The notes: a model not told the origin generated them from the sequence alone. A stretch of DNA of 64,000 nt from Kosakonia sp. SMBL-WEM22 (GCF_014490785.1 NZ_CP051488.1:2852001-2916000), one strand, 5' to 3'; numbered from the stretch's first letter, positions 16,694-24,211 are shown. A program made the numbers and translations.

Positions 16694-17023
16694 TCATTTC
16701 GGAGGGGACATTTTTTCCAGCCCGCCAGCAACATACTGCCTGCTCTCTTCAATCTGCCGGATGGCAGCACGATCGATATTGCACTGCCCCACTAGCCCGT
16801 ATAACTGCGCGCTGAGCTGAACGCTTTCACCGAACGTCATTCCGTCCGGCGGCTCAGGTGCATCAATGCGGGAGGTCAGCTCTGCCGGCAGGCTGATTTG
16901 CGGCTGGCTTATTGTCCGGTACTCCACCAGCGGCTTTTGCTGCGGCGCGCAGCCGGTCAGTAGCATTGTCAGGCACGCGGGACTGAGCACACTTATCAGC
17001 TTCAAGGTATTGCTTGATTTCAT
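16694..17023 (-). CDS. Outer-membrane spanin (Rz1/LysC-like)
   Basis: 109 residues with a lipoprotein signal (MLLTG-C, Cys25) and the PQQKPLVEYRTISQPQISLP segment typical of LysC-type o-spanins. It starts inside the i-spanin gene in another frame and extends about 170 bases beyond it, the overlapping arrangement of P2 lysBC. With the i-spanin it bridges inner and outer membranes and completes lysis by membrane fusion. Confidence 0.85.
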   Translation of the reverse strand: MKSSNTLKLISVLSPACLTMLLTGCAPQQKPLVEYRTISQPQISLPAELTSRIDAPEPPDGMTFGESVQLSAQLYGLVGQCNIDRAAIRQIEESRQYVAGGLEKMSPPK

Positions 17024-17315
17024 TCTGTAGCTTCCGGTTCTGCTGTGCGGTTACAGCCCGCTGTTCAGTTACCTGAGACATCACCTGATTCTGCTGCCTG
17101 ACGGCGGTAACCAGCTCACTCACGCTGGCGGCCAGTCCATCATTTTTCGATCGCAGATCGTTAATCTGGTCGTCTTTGCTGTTCGCCAGCTTTTCCAGCC
17201 GTTCATTAGTGGCGGTTAACTGGGCGTTACGGGCATTTAGTCCCCACAGCGCAACGCAAATCAGGCCGATAACGATGATGTGCGAATAGTTCTTTATGAA
17301 GCTGATCGGGTTCAT
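16863..17315 (-). CDS. Inner-membrane spanin (Rz/LysB-like)
   Basis: 150 residues. A single N-terminal transmembrane segment (HIIVIGLICVALWGLNA, about residues 12-28) is followed by a long periplasmic coiled coil (about 30-110), as in i-spanins. The C-terminal part overlaps the o-spanin gene in a different frame. The start overlaps the endolysin stop by 4 bases. Confidence 0.85.
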   Translation of the reverse strand: MNPISFIKNYSHIIVIGLICVALWGLNARNAQLTATNERLEKLANSKDDQINDLRSKNDGLAASVSELVTAVRQQNQVMSQVTEQRAVTAQQNRKLQNEIKQYLEADKCAQSRVPDNATDRLRAAAKAAGGVPDNKPAANQPAGRADLPH

Positions 17316-17749
17316 GTCAGAAACACCTCTCTTTCACGCTGGCGGCGCGGCAGGAGAATATCCAGATCGTTACCGGAGCGTTTCCACATCTGGAAAGCAT
17401 CGGCCGCGCCGTGATATTCATGGGCATTAAGCCGCTTAAGGACGGTGGAATCTTCAAAAGCCTTTTTGCCGATATTGAAGACCAGGCTGCATAGCGCGTC
17501 ATACTGATTCTGTGTAAGTGGCACCTTAACGCTGGCGTTAATAGCTTTCTCAACCCAGGCTATATCCGCCAGCAGCAACGCGGTTGATTTTTCTTTGCTG
17601 ATTGTCAGCTCTGGAATGATTGCACGGCCATCCACCGGCCCGGTGTGACCGACGCCGATCGTCAGAACGCCTTTGGTGTCGCGATACGCTTTCAGGTGCT
17701 CGCCTTCTTCGCGCTTAATCAGGGCAATACCGTCAGGACTGATTTTCAC
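17312..17749 (-). CDS. Endolysin, T4-type lysozyme (GH24)
   Basis: 145 residues that hydrolyse the glycan backbone of peptidoglycan. The catalytic motif REEGEHLKAYRDTKGVLTIG gives the Glu15-Asp24-Thr30 triad. The conserved C-terminal LLPRRQREREVF is present. No signal-anchor is visible, so release needs the holin directly upstream, whose gene it overlaps by 17 bases. Confidence 0.95.
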   Translation of the reverse strand: MKISPDGIALIKREEGEHLKAYRDTKGVLTIGVGHTGPVDGRAIIPELTISKEKSTALLLADIAWVEKAINASVKVPLTQNQYDALCSLVFNIGKKAFEDSTVLKRLNAHEYHGAADAFQMWKRSGNDLDILLPRRQREREVFLT

Positions 17750-18092
17750 TGTTATCTCCCGTTTTGCGGCTAATCCACCCGCGCAGCTTCTCGCTTATGT
17801 AGTCATTGCCGACATACCCGATGTAAACCGCAAACACCTGAGCGGCTGTATCGGGTACGTTCCAGTTAAGAATGCCCCCGACCACCTGAAGCGTCGGCGC
17901 TGCGAAGAATGCCAGCGCACTGCACGATACGGCGTCGAGAACACGCTTACTCCATGAAGACTGTGCATAGGCGCTACGCAGCAGAGAAAACATACCCGCC
18001 ACGCCCGCATATCCCCATTCTGTTTTGTGGCTGTATAGCCAGGCGATAAGACCTGCCCAGAAACCAGCGTCTTTGTCCGGCATACGTTTCAT
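17733..18092 (-). CDS. Holin, lambda S family, with dual-start motif
   Basis: 119 residues from ATG 18092. Three hydrophobic segments follow the N-terminus (around WAGLIAWLYSHKTEWGYAGV, VLDAVSCSALAFFA and FAVYIGYVGNDYI). IGYVGNDYISEKLRGW closely matches lambda S. The start reads MKRMPDKD, with a second ATG three codons in (18083), like the MKMPEKH dual start of lambda S107/S105, where the longer product is the antiholin. GGTGGAGGTGGAG precedes the first ATG. A frame extension to a GTG at 18104 is unlikely to be used. Confidence 0.88.
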   Translation of the reverse strand: MKRMPDKDAGFWAGLIAWLYSHKTEWGYAGVAGMFSLLRSAYAQSSWSKRVLDAVSCSALAFFAAPTLQVVGGILNWNVPDTAAQVFAVYIGYVGNDYISEKLRGWISRKTGDNSENQS

Positions 18093-18201
18093 CTCCACCT
18101 CCACCTTTTTAGGGGTCGGTGCTGTGCGTGATTTAAGGAGTCAGGCTCTCGGGCTGCATTTAACAACGAAGCCATCTGAAGTTGACTCCCGGAGCCTGAA
18201 A

Positions 18202-18229
18202 ACAGAAAAGGCCGCCCAATAGCAGCCTT
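18202..18229 (-). terminator. Terminator upstream of lysis genes (tR'-like)
   Basis: Minus-strand AAGGCTGC-TATTGG-GCGGCCTT hairpin (one G-U pair) followed by TTCTGTTTT, about 110 bases upstream of the holin. It would block late transcription unless polymerase carries Q. Confidence 0.7.
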
Positions 18230-18343
18230 ATAAGTAGTTATTTAATATTTCAAAATGTTATTAACAGCACTATTTCCGAGTTTTTATCACCCGAAATTTA
18301 ATGGTAATGTTTCGGATACAACACAGAAGAAAAGGAATTGCCT

Positions 18344-18535
18344 GTGGCGTTCGAAGAAAAGTACCTTGAATTACTTCGCCTCTCCATGTACCTGCATGCC
18401 GGCCATCACTCCTCATCAAATTCCCCGACTGAAATCGGAAAACCAGATTTCGAAAAAAAACCTGGTGCCAGAAAAGTTAAAGCAACACAACGAATTCATG
18501 TAAGAAACGATCAGCTCGTTAAGGAAGAGCAATAG
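18344..18535 (+). CDS. Possible small accessory gene
   Basis: 63 residues from GTG 18344, with AAGGA seven to eight bases upstream; a TTG two codons earlier is too close to that site. The frame starts MAFEEKYLELLRLSMYLHAG and has a basic C-terminus. It is on the strand opposite to the late genes. Not recognised. A competing frame in the same stretch looks less natural. Confidence 0.4.
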   Translation: MAFEEKYLELLRLSMYLHAGHHSSSNSPTEIGKPDFEKKPGARKVKATQRIHVRNDQLVKEEQ

Positions 18536-18674
18536 AACTTCACACTTTCAAAGCAGGCAGTATGAATAAATATGGTGTGTGTCCGTGTGTCCATACCATG
18601 CTCAACGGTGTCGCTCAAAGTAACTCTCCGTTATCCGCAGCATTTTGGATTCTATCTGTTGTCTCAACCTAATC

Positions 18675-18746
18675 TGGCAGCCCTAGGAAGAAGTCGTACC
18701 TTCTTCGCTCGGTTTTGGAGACCGGCGCTCGCCCAACGTCGTGGCT
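18675..18746 (-). pseudogene. Degenerate tRNA-Trp-like sequence
   Basis: The minus strand matches bacterial tRNA-Trp around the anticodon arm: GAGCGCCGGTCTCCAAAACC, with a CCA anticodon in the loop CTCCAAA. A T-arm (GAAGG-TACGACT-TCTTC) and a terminal GCCA are present. The D-arm is shortened, the T-loop lacks TTC, and only four acceptor pairs form cleanly, so it is probably not functional. Five bases separate it from the next tRNA-like unit. Confidence 0.5.
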
Positions 18747-18751
18747 GTATT

Positions 18752-18829
18752 TGGCGGGCCGTCAAAGATTCGAACCTGTCTACCCTTCCCTTATGAGGGG
18801 ACCGCTCATACCAAATGAGCTTCCGGCCC
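18752..18829 (-). tRNA. tRNA-like gene with CAT anticodon (Met or Ile2)
   Basis: 78 bases ending in encoded CCA. Acceptor GGGCCG pairs with CGGCCC; the D-arm GCTC-ATTTGGTAT-GAGC is perfect. The anticodon loop CTCATAA sits on a four-pair stem, and the T-loop is TTCGAAT. Weak points are the T-stem (ACAGG/CTTTG, only three pairs), position 7-66 and 27-43. The anticodon would read AUG, or AUA if lysidine-modified as in phage ileZ genes. Location between Q and lysis genes matches tRNA clusters in Shiga-toxin phages. Confidence 0.6.
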
Positions 18830-18877
18830 GAAATAATAAAGGCCACAAAAGTTCGCGGCCTTTATGTAAAAGTTGGG

Positions 18878-18997
18878 AGCACTCCATCCAACAAACCACC
18901 CCGGTTAGTCGGATTTTAATGGAGTGCTTTTGAAAACCAACTGAACAGACACAAAGCGGCATTGCCCGTGGTACTGTTCAGCAGCGAGTTTTCAAAA
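18878..18997 (-). repeat. Two abutting long inverted repeats
   Basis: First: AGCACTCCAT (18878-18887) and ATGGAGTGCT (18919-18928), perfect 10-bp arms. Second: TTTTGAAAAC (18928-18937) and GTTTTCAAAA (18988-18997), perfect 10-bp arms, enclosing a nested perfect 8-bp pair CTGAACAG (18941-18948)/CTGTTCAG (18974-18981). They share one base. No T-run follows on the minus strand. They lie between the 50-residue ORF and the tRNA-like genes. Confidence 0.7.
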
Positions 18998-19012
18998 TCA
19001 TCCCGTTATCAC

Positions 19013-19165
19013 TTATGATCTTTCGCCGGACTCATCCTCTTCGTCTTTCTCGATCATGGATTCAATCCATTTACGCTGTTCTTCAGTGAGTTCAAGGGAC
19101 GTCATTTTTTCGCTGAGTTCCTTTACTTCCTTGTCTTGTTCAGACGTCCTTTTGTCAGAAGACAT
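19013..19165 (-). CDS. Small acidic phage protein
   Basis: 50 residues from ATG 19165 with GGGG seven bases upstream. Charged, helix-rich (SEKMTSLELTEEQRKWIESM, then EDEEDE-like acidic tail). It overlaps the upstream membrane ORF by 11 bases, suggesting translational coupling. Not recognised. It is transcribed with the Q-to-lysis direction. Confidence 0.6.
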   Translation of the reverse strand: MSSDKRTSEQDKEVKELSEKMTSLELTEEQRKWIESMIEKDEEDESGERS

Positions 19166-19250
19166 ACATTACCCCAAGGATAACCAAGACCCAGAACAAG
19201 GCGCTGATTGCAAATACCAATACCCAAGCTGTGTAAGGTGAAATTTTCAA
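19155..19250 (-). CDS. Small single-span membrane protein
   Basis: 31 residues from TTG 19250, with AAGGA about nine bases upstream. Nearly all of it is one hydrophobic segment (AWVLVFAISALFWVLVILGV). The stop lies inside the next ORF. Such tiny membrane proteins are common in phage late leader regions, for example as holin-like or exclusion proteins; which applies here cannot be told. Confidence 0.5.
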   Translation of the reverse strand: MKISPYTAWVLVFAISALFWVLVILGVMYVF

Positions 19251-19503
19251 CCTGTTGATTCCTTGCTAAATCGACAACAGATATTAGGACAAATCTTAGA
19301 GAATACCGTTCAAGGAGAAGGGGCTTTCAGGGCAAAATAATTCGTTATGTTTCTAATGAGGATAGATAAACTGAAAACTTTATAGTAGGAAAACTCTTAA
19401 CAGATATATGTTCTACAAAATTTGTTTCAACTCTGGCGTATTAATCATCAACATAATCAAGCACACAATTAATTAGCATGCTTATTTTTTCTTACAGAAA
19501 TGC

Positions 19504-19525
19504 AAAAACCCCGCCGAAGCGAGGT
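19504..19525 (-). terminator. Terminator downstream of Q
   Basis: Minus-strand ACCTCGC-TTCG-GCGGGGT hairpin followed by five T, about 90 bases past the Q stop. It could be the tR' of the late promoter. Region 19251-19615 otherwise contains only a possible sigma70 promoter just after Q (TTGATT, 18-base spacer, TATTCT) and is AT-rich. Confidence 0.75.
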
Positions 19526-19615
19526 TTAAGTTTGTTTTCGTACAGGCGCTATATGCCACGATTTGAAGAATACTAGACAAGTTCGGACAAAATCAAGCTT
19601 TATGTAGTTAAAATG

Positions 19616-20419
19616 CTAAATTTTGTTCTCTTCGTCGTGAAAGCAGGTTGCACACTGAAATTCTTTTTCAGCTTTGGCCTCTTCCTGCTGACAAGTCCCC
19701 ACCAGCGACTCAAGAAATGGCTTCCAGTTGCGAGTCCATGTCCTGATATGCAAATCTGGCAAGCGCCGGGTAATAGCCTTGTGTACAGCCGTTGATGGTA
19801 TTGAAGAGAAGCCATTTCCAGAGCATCGCTCGCAAATTTTGAATACCGGCGCACCCCGCTCTTTTGTTGCCACGCGATCAAGGACTTCCCCTTTCCCGCC
19901 ACAGCGGCAACGCGCAGGAATTATGCCCTTACCTCCACAGGCCGTGCATATATGTTTTACCAGCTCATGCTTAATCTTCGGAGCAACCACCTCTGCACCG
20001 TCTGCATCGAAAATGCCCGGATGTTTGATCACATCCTCAATCCGGGAGAAAAAACCCGTACCGCTGCAGGTGGTGCAGGTGCTGCTGCTGGCTGCCGAAC
20101 GGGCATACTCAGCAAAGGCAAACTGCGCCAGCATCTGCATGCACCAGCCAAACTCGCCACCAGCTGCTTTACGCACATTCTTCGGGGCAACTTCCATCGC
20201 GTGCCGCACCAGCGCCTGCACTGCGATTTGCTCATCCGTTTTGCTGATCCCGGCCTTTCCAAAGAACGCAGCAAGACCGAAGCGCGCGCGGCTGCTGGTG
20301 GTGCCAATCGCTGCCATTACATCTGTACCGGTCAGCCTGTCAGGAGAGGTGCCTTTAACGCTGTCGCTGATATTCATCCCCTGAGGGCTGAAGTGTTTTA
20401 GTGAAGATTCAAGTTTCAT
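19616..20419 (-). CDS. Q: Late antitermination protein Q (phage 82 type)
   Basis: 267 residues from ATG 20419 (MKLESSLKHFSPQGMNISDS). It belongs to the Antiterm family: LTGTDVMAAIGTTSSRARFG, then four CxxCxGxG-like zinc motifs at about 115 (CTTCSGTG), 158 (CTACGGKG), 171 (CRCGGKG) and 196 (CERCSGNG). Q binds near the late promoter and modifies RNA polymerase to pass terminators, switching on lysis and morphogenesis genes. It overlaps ninG by 4 bases, the usual nin-region order. Confidence 0.9.
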   Translation of the reverse strand: MKLESSLKHFSPQGMNISDSVKGTSPDRLTGTDVMAAIGTTSSRARFGLAAFFGKAGISKTDEQIAVQALVRHAMEVAPKNVRKAAGGEFGWCMQMLAQFAFAEYARSAASSSTCTTCSGTGFFSRIEDVIKHPGIFDADGAEVVAPKIKHELVKHICTACGGKGIIPARCRCGGKGEVLDRVATKERGAPVFKICERCSGNGFSSIPSTAVHKAITRRLPDLHIRTWTRNWKPFLESLVGTCQQEEAKAEKEFQCATCFHDEENKI

Positions 20420-21027
20420 GCAGCCTCCTGCTGTTTCAGTACTCGAAGATCTGCCCTGGCCTTGGCGCGGATGCCGTCCAGTTCTTCCCGGGTGTATCGG
20501 TGGGTTTCGTTGTTGGACTCGAGCGCCAGCACCCGCTCTTCGCCGATCAGCTCGACAAGAGCGGCGCGGTAGGCCTCGATGTTGCCTGATTTGTGGACGT
20601 TGCAGGCGGAGCACTGGAGCCATATGTTGTCCGGATTAAAGCGGAGTTGCGGTGCGGCGGCCGTGGTGCGGTAATGCCCGGCATGCCAGGCAAAAGCGGT
20701 TTTGGTACCGCAAGAGATGCATCCGTGCCCGGCGGACAGCAGCATTTCGCGCCGCCAGTCATTGAATGCACGCTGAGTCATCTGCACCCAGTGACGAATC
20801 GGCTTCAGCTCCTTACGACGTGCCGCGCGCCGCTGACGGCCAGCCTTCTCTTCAGCGCGCTGCCGCTGTAGTTCCTTCTGCTTAGCGGCTTCACGGGCTT
20901 TTGCTGTCTGTTCTTTGCCGATGGCGCTGGCGCACTCGAAGCTGCAAACCACCTGCCCTTCACGGACCGGGTTGAACCACTGGCGACAGCTCAGATTTAC
21001 GCATTTACGACGTGGTTTCTTAGCCAT
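20416..21027 (-). CDS. ninG: Recombination protein NinG (Rap-like)
   Basis: 203 residues from ATG 21027 (MAKKPRRKCVN), preceded by GGGGTTGAGC; a longer frame starts nine codons earlier. An N-terminal zinc finger (CVNLSCRQWF, CSFECA), a basic helical linker, then ISCGTKTAFAWHAGHYRTTA and LQCSACNVHKSGN, the NinG nuclease-like domain. In lambda NinG/Rap is a Holliday-junction endonuclease that helps Red recombination. Here it would act with RecE/RecT. Confidence 0.93.
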   Translation of the reverse strand: MAKKPRRKCVNLSCRQWFNPVREGQVVCSFECASAIGKEQTAKAREAAKQKELQRQRAEEKAGRQRRAARRKELKPIRHWVQMTQRAFNDWRREMLLSAGHGCISCGTKTAFAWHAGHYRTTAAAPQLRFNPDNIWLQCSACNVHKSGNIEAYRAALVELIGEERVLALESNNETHRYTREELDGIRAKARADLRVLKQQEAA

Positions 21028-21029
21028 GC

Positions 21030-21230
21030 TCAACCCCACGCCTTGCTTTGCCATACCCTGCTCGGGCGCGGCGGATGATTGCCCTCCGGCAGCAGGGCGC
21101 TGACGGTCCAGGTGATGAGATCAGGGTTGAGGCTGCGCTCGACCTTAACGCCGCGGCGGCGGTATTGTGCCAACAGCTCTTCTGCCTGCTCCGTGGTGCA
21201 TTCCATGTGATAGAACCAGGTCTCTTTCAT
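21030..21230 (-). CDS. Hypothetical phage protein, nin region
   Basis: 66 residues (MKETWFYHMECTTEQAEELL, C-terminal VSALLPEGNHPP). Preceded by a G-rich ribosome binding site, it lies tightly between the DUF1367 gene and ninG. The pattern resembles a small alpha/beta fold with an adjustable loop (YRRRGVKVERSLNPD). Family not named with confidence. Confidence 0.7.
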   Translation of the reverse strand: MKETWFYHMECTTEQAEELLAQYRRRGVKVERSLNPDLITWTVSALLPEGNHPPRPSRVWQSKAWG

Positions 21231-21234
21231 CGTC

Positions 21235-21831
21235 TCAGCCCCCGAAGCTCAGCAGCTGCGCGGCAGCGTTCTCAGCCTCGCGCTGGTCTCTGAATGCCCT
21301 GGAAAGGATCCAGCGCCACAGAACATCGAGCGCAGCTTTGTAGAGCTGCTGAAACTCGGTTTCGTCCATATTGGCGAAGGCGATGCTGCGGGGATGTTTC
21401 CGGAGGGTTCCGTCAGGCAGTTTGATGGCGTCATAGTGCCCGGACTCGATAGTCACCCAGGCACGATACGCGTCGAAGGATTTGCAGGCACTGATGCTGC
21501 CCGTGCGCTTATCGGCGATACGATCGAGGTACTGCTCAGCAGCATCCAGCAGCGCGGTTTCGCTCCCACCGAACGATGCCAGGTATTTGGCATAGCCGGT
21601 AACCAGCCTGCGTTCATTTGAGGAGATCGCCCCGCCAGTAGGCTCCCAGTATTCAAAGCCGAGATTCAACAGAGCGAAGAAACGACGGTGAAAGGCCGGG
21701 TTGCGGACCTGTTTGAAATCGGCCACCAGCACGGCGCCGAGCTTACATTTTGATTGCAGGAAATCGCTGGTCTCCGGCGTAGCCGGGATCAGGATATTGG
21801 AAGAATGCTTGATGAGTTGTAACTGCGCCAT
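21235..21831 (-). CDS. DUF1367 family phage protein
   Basis: 198 residues; HSSNILIPATPETSDFLQSK, then VADFKQVRNPAFHRRFFALLNLGFEYWEPTGG and WVTIESGHYDAIKLPDGTLR are characteristic of DUF1367, a family found in the nin regions of lambdoid phages and often equivalent in position to NinB. Function is not established. It is co-directional with ninG and Q. Confidence 0.88.
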   Translation of the reverse strand: MAQLQLIKHSSNILIPATPETSDFLQSKCKLGAVLVADFKQVRNPAFHRRFFALLNLGFEYWEPTGGAISSNERRLVTGYAKYLASFGGSETALLDAAEQYLDRIADKRTGSISACKSFDAYRAWVTIESGHYDAIKLPDGTLRKHPRSIAFANMDETEFQQLYKAALDVLWRWILSRAFRDQREAENAAAQLLSFGG

Positions 21832-21865
21832 GGGATTCTCCGTGGCGCATCAGGTCAACGGGTGT

Positions 21866-22105
21866 TCAGTCCGTTGATATCATCATATCAGAGGGTTGTT
21901 CGAGGCGGTAGCCGAGGCGGCGAAGAAAACGTGTTCCGGACGACAGATTGAAAATGCCTTCATCCTCCATCAAAGGGCGACATGAAACCATGCCATTTTT
22001 GATGTAGACGAGGTTGCGGCTTTCGAGCGGCATTGACCCGATAAGTTTGCCATCTGAACGCCTAACAATATCGTACCAGTCGCCTTGGTCCTGACTTTTT
22101 TTCAC
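21866..22105 (-). CDS. Small LexA-controlled phage gene, antirepressor candidate
   Basis: 79 residues from GTG 22105 (AAGGGGG five bases upstream); the same frame is open to an ATG at 22240, but that lies at about the predicted transcript start. Sequence MKKSQDQGDWYDIVRRSDGK, then SGTRFLRRLGYRLEQ, not recognised. A LexA box overlaps the promoter at 22261-22276, so expression should rise on DNA damage. The prophage repressor lacks a cleavage domain, so a small SOS-induced antirepressor, as in Gifsy prophages, is a reasonable hypothesis. Start site is uncertain. Confidence 0.6.
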   Translation of the reverse strand: MKKSQDQGDWYDIVRRSDGKLIGSMPLESRNLVYIKNGMVSCRPLMEDEGIFNLSSGTRFLRRLGYRLEQPSDMMISTD

Positions 22106-22244
22106 AAAAACCCCCTTCTTTGCTATCAACAGATACATCCTCCCGGCGAGGAGAAATCCATTCCATAAAGCCAAAATAACAAATGGCGCAAATTTCTTAA
22201 TCGGTTCGCCGCAAGAAAAAATCATTTTTTTCCGCAGCATCTAA

Positions 22245-22276
22245 ACCATACAACAAAACACTGTATGGATAAACAG
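22245..22276 (-). promoter_or_regulatory. LexA-controlled promoter
   Basis: CTGT-ATGGATAA-ACAG at 22261-22276 is a full CTGT-N8-ACAG SOS box. On the minus strand TTTATC, 17 bases, TATGGT forms a promoter whose spacer overlaps the box. The rest of 22277-22610 contains no supported gene. Confidence 0.75.
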
Positions 22277-22610
22277 CATTTATCCGTTTAGCTTAAGTTT
22301 GCACATGAAAGGCATGTTTCCGAAAAACTAATTATCTTATTGATCTGAATGATTATTATGGCTACTTATGCGTAAAAATGATGTATTTTTTTAACAATAA
22401 AGGCAGCTGAAAATGCTGGGGAAAATATCTGATTATGATACCCTCAACCGCTGCATACACCGCTGCTGCCCTGCTGTCGAGGGTTTATTCTGGCGGTGAC
22501 GCAATTTGTCAGGTTGGTAATTTATTGCCACGCTGTAACTGTTAATTTCCGATAGTAGGGTTAGTTTATTCAGGTCTAGTAGTTATAATGGACAGGCCTT
22601 TTGAACTCAT

Positions 22611-22635
22611 AAAAAAACCCGCCGGGGCGGGTTTT
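22611..22635 (-). terminator. Terminator after zinc-ribbon ORF
   Basis: AACCCGCC-CC-GGCGGGTT type hairpin with seven T on the minus strand; the arms also give a T-run on the plus strand, so it may work in both directions. Confidence 0.85.
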
Positions 22636-22650
22636 GAATAATGATTTAAA

Positions 22651-22800
22651 TTATGCTGCTTTCTTAGAAGAGCAGTTGCAAAGTGGAATAGGGAAAGGTC
22701 TCCCCTTCTTAGCGTGACGCACTACTCCATCTACACATACGGTGTAGCGGAAAATGATCTCGCAAGAGCTTCCACATTTGCGACAGGTTCCCATTGCCAT
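22651..22800 (-). CDS. Small zinc-ribbon-like phage protein
   Basis: 49 residues from ATG 22800 (MAMGTCRKCGSSCEIIFRYT), with AGGGA upstream. CRKCGSSC and a C-terminal PLCNCSS supply four or more cysteines, suggesting zinc binding. A terminator follows 16 bases after the stop. The frame extends upstream but without a ribosome binding site. Function unknown. Confidence 0.6.
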   Translation of the reverse strand: MAMGTCRKCGSSCEIIFRYTVCVDGVVRHAKKGRPFPIPLCNCSSKKAA

Positions 22801-22967
22801 AGCGATGATTTCCCTGCATACCTGTAAACCCATACAGATTGCAAATAGCCAGGAGAACAACTACACTTCGCTCGTCAAACGTGAATGTAGATGTTGGATT
22901 GTCTCCATACACTGCGGAACGTGTTAGCGCACTTCCCGCCCCGAAAGCCCTGTTAGCGCAGGGCTTT

Positions 22968-23444
22968 TTACATATAAAAATCTAGTGACATTTGACTCGT
23001 CCGAACGCCGATTGTTTCTAATACGATCTCAGCAAAGGTATCAGCCTGCCATTCAGCATCCTCTGAGCGCGTGGGAACCTTACTCGAAAAATGCAAAACT
23101 GGTTTATGTCCTAGCAGCAGATGTCCTAATTCATGGAAAATAACTGCAAGAGCGTGTTCTTCGCCTAAGCAGGCATTTTCATAAATTTTGTTGGGTACTG
23201 TAATGGTGAGAGATGCAGGATCACAATGACCGATAGTTAGATCGTAGGTTAAAGATTCCCACTGCTTGTCATCCATGACACTCAAAGTTATTCCATAAGT
23301 GGATAATTGTTCGAAAAGAAGATCATATCGCTTTCGTTTCCTTTTTGTCGCAGCAATACCAAATGCGTTACAAAAGTTGATGGCTTTATAAGCTATCTCT
23401 TCTTCTTGCATTGGTGAAACCCGGTTGCCTCTCATCTGATACAC
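22968..23444 (-). CDS. ImmA/IrrE-type metallopeptidase
   Basis: 158 residues. Zinc site HELGH at 104-108 followed by LLLGH, with EWQADTFAE near 131 giving the third ligand, the ImmA/IrrE (peptidase M78) pattern. In ICEBs1 ImmA cleaves the repressor ImmR encoded beside it; here the XRE regulator gene lies 2 bases upstream in the same operon. Either the XRE protein or the prophage repressor could be the substrate. The region is AT-richer than flanking phage genes, suggesting separate acquisition. Confidence 0.85.
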   Translation of the reverse strand: MYQMRGNRVSPMQEEEIAYKAINFCNAFGIAATKRKRKRYDLLFEQLSTYGITLSVMDDKQWESLTYDLTIGHCDPASLTITVPNKIYENACLGEEHALAVIFHELGHLLLGHKPVLHFSSKVPTRSEDAEWQADTFAEIVLETIGVRTSQMSLDFYM

Positions 23445-23446
23445 TT

Positions 23447-23806
23447 TTAAACCTCATTGTTGTTTATCTTTTGTAACAGCTCAGCGAAGCTTTTGAGTTG
23501 CTCAGGCGTGAATTGCGATTTTGCAAATCCGGCCACAAGCATCTGCTGCTGCTGCGAAAGTCCATCTATTGGGACGATTTCATTTGCAACCGCTGCAAGC
23601 TCTTCTAAACCCTTAACTTCAACCCCCTTAGAATTAAAATAGGAGTCGATTTTTTTAACCCACTTCTGTGGGATTTTTTTGCTGCCTGTCTCTAAACCAC
23701 TTAAAAATGCGGGGGTGGTTTCCAACTCTTGAGACATTGTTAACAGTGTGCTGCCAGTATCTATCCTCGCTTTTCTGACGGCCTTACCGAATTCAGTGAG
23801 TGCCAT
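23447..23806 (-). CDS. XRE-family regulator paired with ImmA
   Basis: 119 residues with an N-terminal helix-turn-helix (FGKAVRKARIDTGSTLLTMSQ, ELETTPAFLSGLETGSKKIP) and a helical C-terminal half (LSQQQQMLVAGFAKSQFTPE). It is followed directly by the metallopeptidase and diverges from the Clp-fold peptidase gene across a 405-base AT-rich gap, so it probably controls both. ImmR-like role inferred from pairing. Confidence 0.85.
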   Translation of the reverse strand: MALTEFGKAVRKARIDTGSTLLTMSQELETTPAFLSGLETGSKKIPQKWVKKIDSYFNSKGVEVKGLEELAAVANEIVPIDGLSQQQQMLVAGFAKSQFTPEQLKSFAELLQKINNNEV

Positions 23807-24211
23807 AGTTAATTCCTCAGTCTTGGTGGATGACAGGCTTTTGGCCTGTGGGTTGCTTCAAATCTATGAAATAAAGATACCATAGCCTCAAATAAAATCA
23901 ACCAAATTAGTTAAAAAAAACCAATTGGCTAATAAAAAAATCCACTTCCACAGTGAAGTTTTTATCGATGTCTGAATAAATGACTTCAAGGTAATCGAGC
24001 TGCTAATGCTCAACGAAACCAAACCATTTAGTTGCTTTATGCTCTTTCCTTAAGCATAAATTTTGATTAGTGGTGATCCATGATTGATTTGGAAAAAAAG
24101 AACTTTAAAAAATTAAATTTTTTAGGGAAAAATCCGATATCTTAACCACAGCACCCCGAATTGAAGGGTTTTACCGGATAGATTTCAGCATAAAAAGGTA
24201 AGCAAAAATCA
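23807..24211. promoter_or_regulatory. AT-rich divergent control region
   Basis: No gene is seen. Contains the palindrome CCAATTGG near 23930 with ATTAG/CTAAT flanks and a short ACTTC/GAAGT hairpin near 23945. Expected to hold promoters for the leftward XRE-ImmA pair and the rightward peptidase gene; operators are not assigned. Confidence 0.4.

Noticed and set aside
18878..18997. Retron-like or tRNA interpretation of the hairpins
   Set aside because: No reverse transcriptase nearby and the spacing between arms is too short for a tRNA.
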